From positions 1-8,429 of the forward strand of contig CAZJOD010000156.1 in the NCBI GenBank assembly GCA_964547525.1: DNA of 8,429 bases, in the 5' to 3' direction. This document shows, in pieces, positions 7,700-8,429 of the stretch. The translations under genes and the position numbers were made by a program. The first letter of the stretch is position 1. Each line of letters starts with the position of its first letter. This DNA is from CAZJOD01 sp964547525 (lineage in GTDB: Bacteria; Bacillota; Clostridia; JAAYHZ01). The notes beneath the pieces are model-generated. The model was not told where the DNA came from and made no database searches. It worked only from the letters and a program-made list of their open reading frames with translations.

Positions 7700-7919
7700 A
7701 TATTCAACCAATCAATTGCTGTTCAATATTTTCTATGAAAACCAACGAGCATCGAGCACATTGGTTTTTAGCATGTAACTCAGAGCAAGTGTTCGTTACT
7801 TTGCTTAGTTATAATAGGACGTCGCGTTGACCACGACAGTTAAAAAATGCAAGTTGAGCCGTTATAGATTTCAATTACAGTTCAGTTTATGAGTTTTTGC
7901 AGTGATATTCCATAATTTT
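7700..7919 (-). other. Structured non-coding tract between the amidohydrolase stop and the terminator
   Basis: These 220 bases hold no convincing gene on either strand. Minus-strand RNA could form a hairpin at 7821-7837 (6 bp including one U-G pair, which again pairs only in the minus sense) and another with arms 7738-7745 and 7761-7768. Around 7775-7810 two pairings compete: GTAAC/GTTAC (7775-7779 with 7795-7799), and an interrupted stem joining 7777-7788 to 7801-7810. AGGACGTCG occurs at 7816-7824 and again in the terminator loop at 7679-7687. Since it ends in a strong terminator it may be a long structured 3' UTR, a small RNA or a dispersed repeat. No known RNA family was recognised, and no good internal promoter was found. 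Confidence 0.35.
7738..7768. other. Hairpin with 8-bp stem, terminator-like
   Basis: AAAACCAA (7738-7745) and TTGGTTTT (7761-7768) are perfect inverted copies around a 15-nt loop, which contains most of the direct repeat CGAGCA-T-CGAGCA (7746-7758). T runs at the 3' end occur in both orientations, stronger on the plus strand (TTTTT, 7765-7769). The stem has only two G-C pairs, so it would be a weak terminator at best. Confidence 0.35.
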
Positions 7920-8429
7920 TTATTTTATTCCTAAAAATTTTGCCGCATTATCATATAAGACTTTTTGTTTTGCATCGGCTTCGATTTCCGCTTCTTCAAC
8001 CAGCATCAATGTGCTTTTTAAGCAAAACAGCGGGTACAAAGAACCGTATGCCAATTGGTTGTCACCTATGGCGTCTAATATTTTTTCCACAGGGAATAAT
8101 CCGTCTTTTAAACCTGAAGTATCTAATAAAATATTTTTTGATTCTTTTATCATACCTGCTAATGCCATTATTTCATTTATTCTGATTGTAAGTAGTACTA
8201 TTTTATTATCAGGATATTTTTGTATAAGCTTACCTATATCCTTCGGTCCTAATTGTTTTTGAAGCATAATATAATCGGCTCTGTAGTCTTCCATTCGAAG
8301 CTGTACAAAAAGAGGAAGGTTATTTAAAGCCAAATACTCGCATATACTCTCCAATTCTTTGCAGTCAAGCTCATACGAATGATAACAAGGATATATCTTT
8401 ACACCTTTTATACCAAGGAATTCAACCCC
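7920..8429 (-). CDS. Amidohydrolase-2 family TIM-barrel protein, C-terminal part (runs off the window)
   Basis: The frame is open from the window edge to TAA at 7922-7920, giving 169 residues; the 5' part lies beyond 8429. A TTG at 8354 is internal, because the 25 codons before it read as family sequence (GVEFLGIKGVKIYPCYHSYE). Order of motifs: GVKIYPCYHSY (9-19), the strand LPLFVQLRMEDYR (38-50), SGLKDGLF (105-112), YGSLYP (128-133) and the terminal helix with NAAKFLGIK (161-169). This is the C-terminal half of an amidohydrolase-2 (COG2159-like) barrel, whose members hydrolyse or decarboxylate lactones and aromatic or sugar acids. Two positions are odd: Gln43 stands where the wider family has a His, and Leu131 replaces the Asp of the usual GSD-P motif, so metal binding may be altered or lost. 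The substrate is unknown. Confidence 0.8.
   Translation of the reverse strand, partial: GVEFLGIKGVKIYPCYHSYELDCKELESICEYLALNNLPLFVQLRMEDYRADYIMLQKQLGPKDIGKLIQKYPDNKIVLLTIRINEIMALAGMIKESKNILLDTSGLKDGLFPVEKILDAIGDNQLAYGSLYPLFCLKSTLMLVEEAEIEADAKQKVLYDNAAKFLGIK

Noticed and set aside
7594..7830. 78-codon plus-strand frame
   Set aside because: It has no ribosome binding site, starts in the opposing promoter and runs through the terminator stem. The composition is not protein-like.
7940..8262. Two plus-strand frames opposite the amidohydrolase
   Set aside because: These are shadows of the minus-strand coding sequence, without ribosome binding sites or family motifs.
8352..8354. TTG as the start of the amidohydrolase gene
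   Set aside because: The frame stays open to 8429 and the upstream codons match family sequence, so this TTG is an internal leucine.

Overview
The window looks like chromosomal DNA of a low-GC Gram-positive bacterium, most likely a clostridial Firmicute. The evidence is AT-rich sequence, strong GGAGG/AGAAGGA ribosome binding sites, a TTG start, a consensus sigma-A extended -10 promoter and an intrinsic terminator. No tRNA, rRNA, CRISPR array, transposase or phage gene was seen.

Left part (1-2368). A broken minus-strand gene for a small beta-rich, calycin-like protein (84-396) is disrupted at an 8-T run (228-235). Next is a plus-strand two-gene unit. It encodes a DUF421 (YetF-like) membrane protein with a TTG start (461-1069) and, 12 bp later, a CLC-family antiporter (1082-2368). 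The antiporter's pore motifs (GNN, GREGA, GGEVIP) resemble the fluoride/proton CLC-F branch rather than chloride CLCs. No fluoride riboswitch was recognised upstream.

Middle part (2470-7600). A minus-strand operon converges on the first unit. Transcription probably starts at a near-consensus promoter (7573-7600) and reads three genes in order: a polytopic DUF4153 membrane protein (start corrected to 7519), a Gfo/Idh/MocA NAD(P)-dependent sugar oxidoreductase (4677-5711), and a 733-residue signal-less protein (2470-4671). The last has the look of an (alpha/alpha)-toroid, heparinase-like polysaccharide lyase. Its start is tightly coupled to the oxidoreductase stop. The two soluble enzymes suggest intracellular processing of an uronate-type or otherwise oxidised oligosaccharide. 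The role of the DUF4153 protein is unknown.

Right part (7660-8429). A minus-strand amidohydrolase-2 family gene enters from beyond the window edge and ends at 7920. It lacks two residues usually conserved in the wider family. It is followed by about 220 nt of apparently non-coding, hairpin-containing sequence that ends in a strong minus-strand intrinsic terminator (7660-7699), which separates it from the DUF4153 promoter. This tract may be a long structured 3' UTR, a small RNA or a dispersed repeat. Together with the oxidoreductase and lyase-like genes, the amidohydrolase fits an accessory carbohydrate or aromatic-acid catabolic locus, but no substrate can be read from the sequence.
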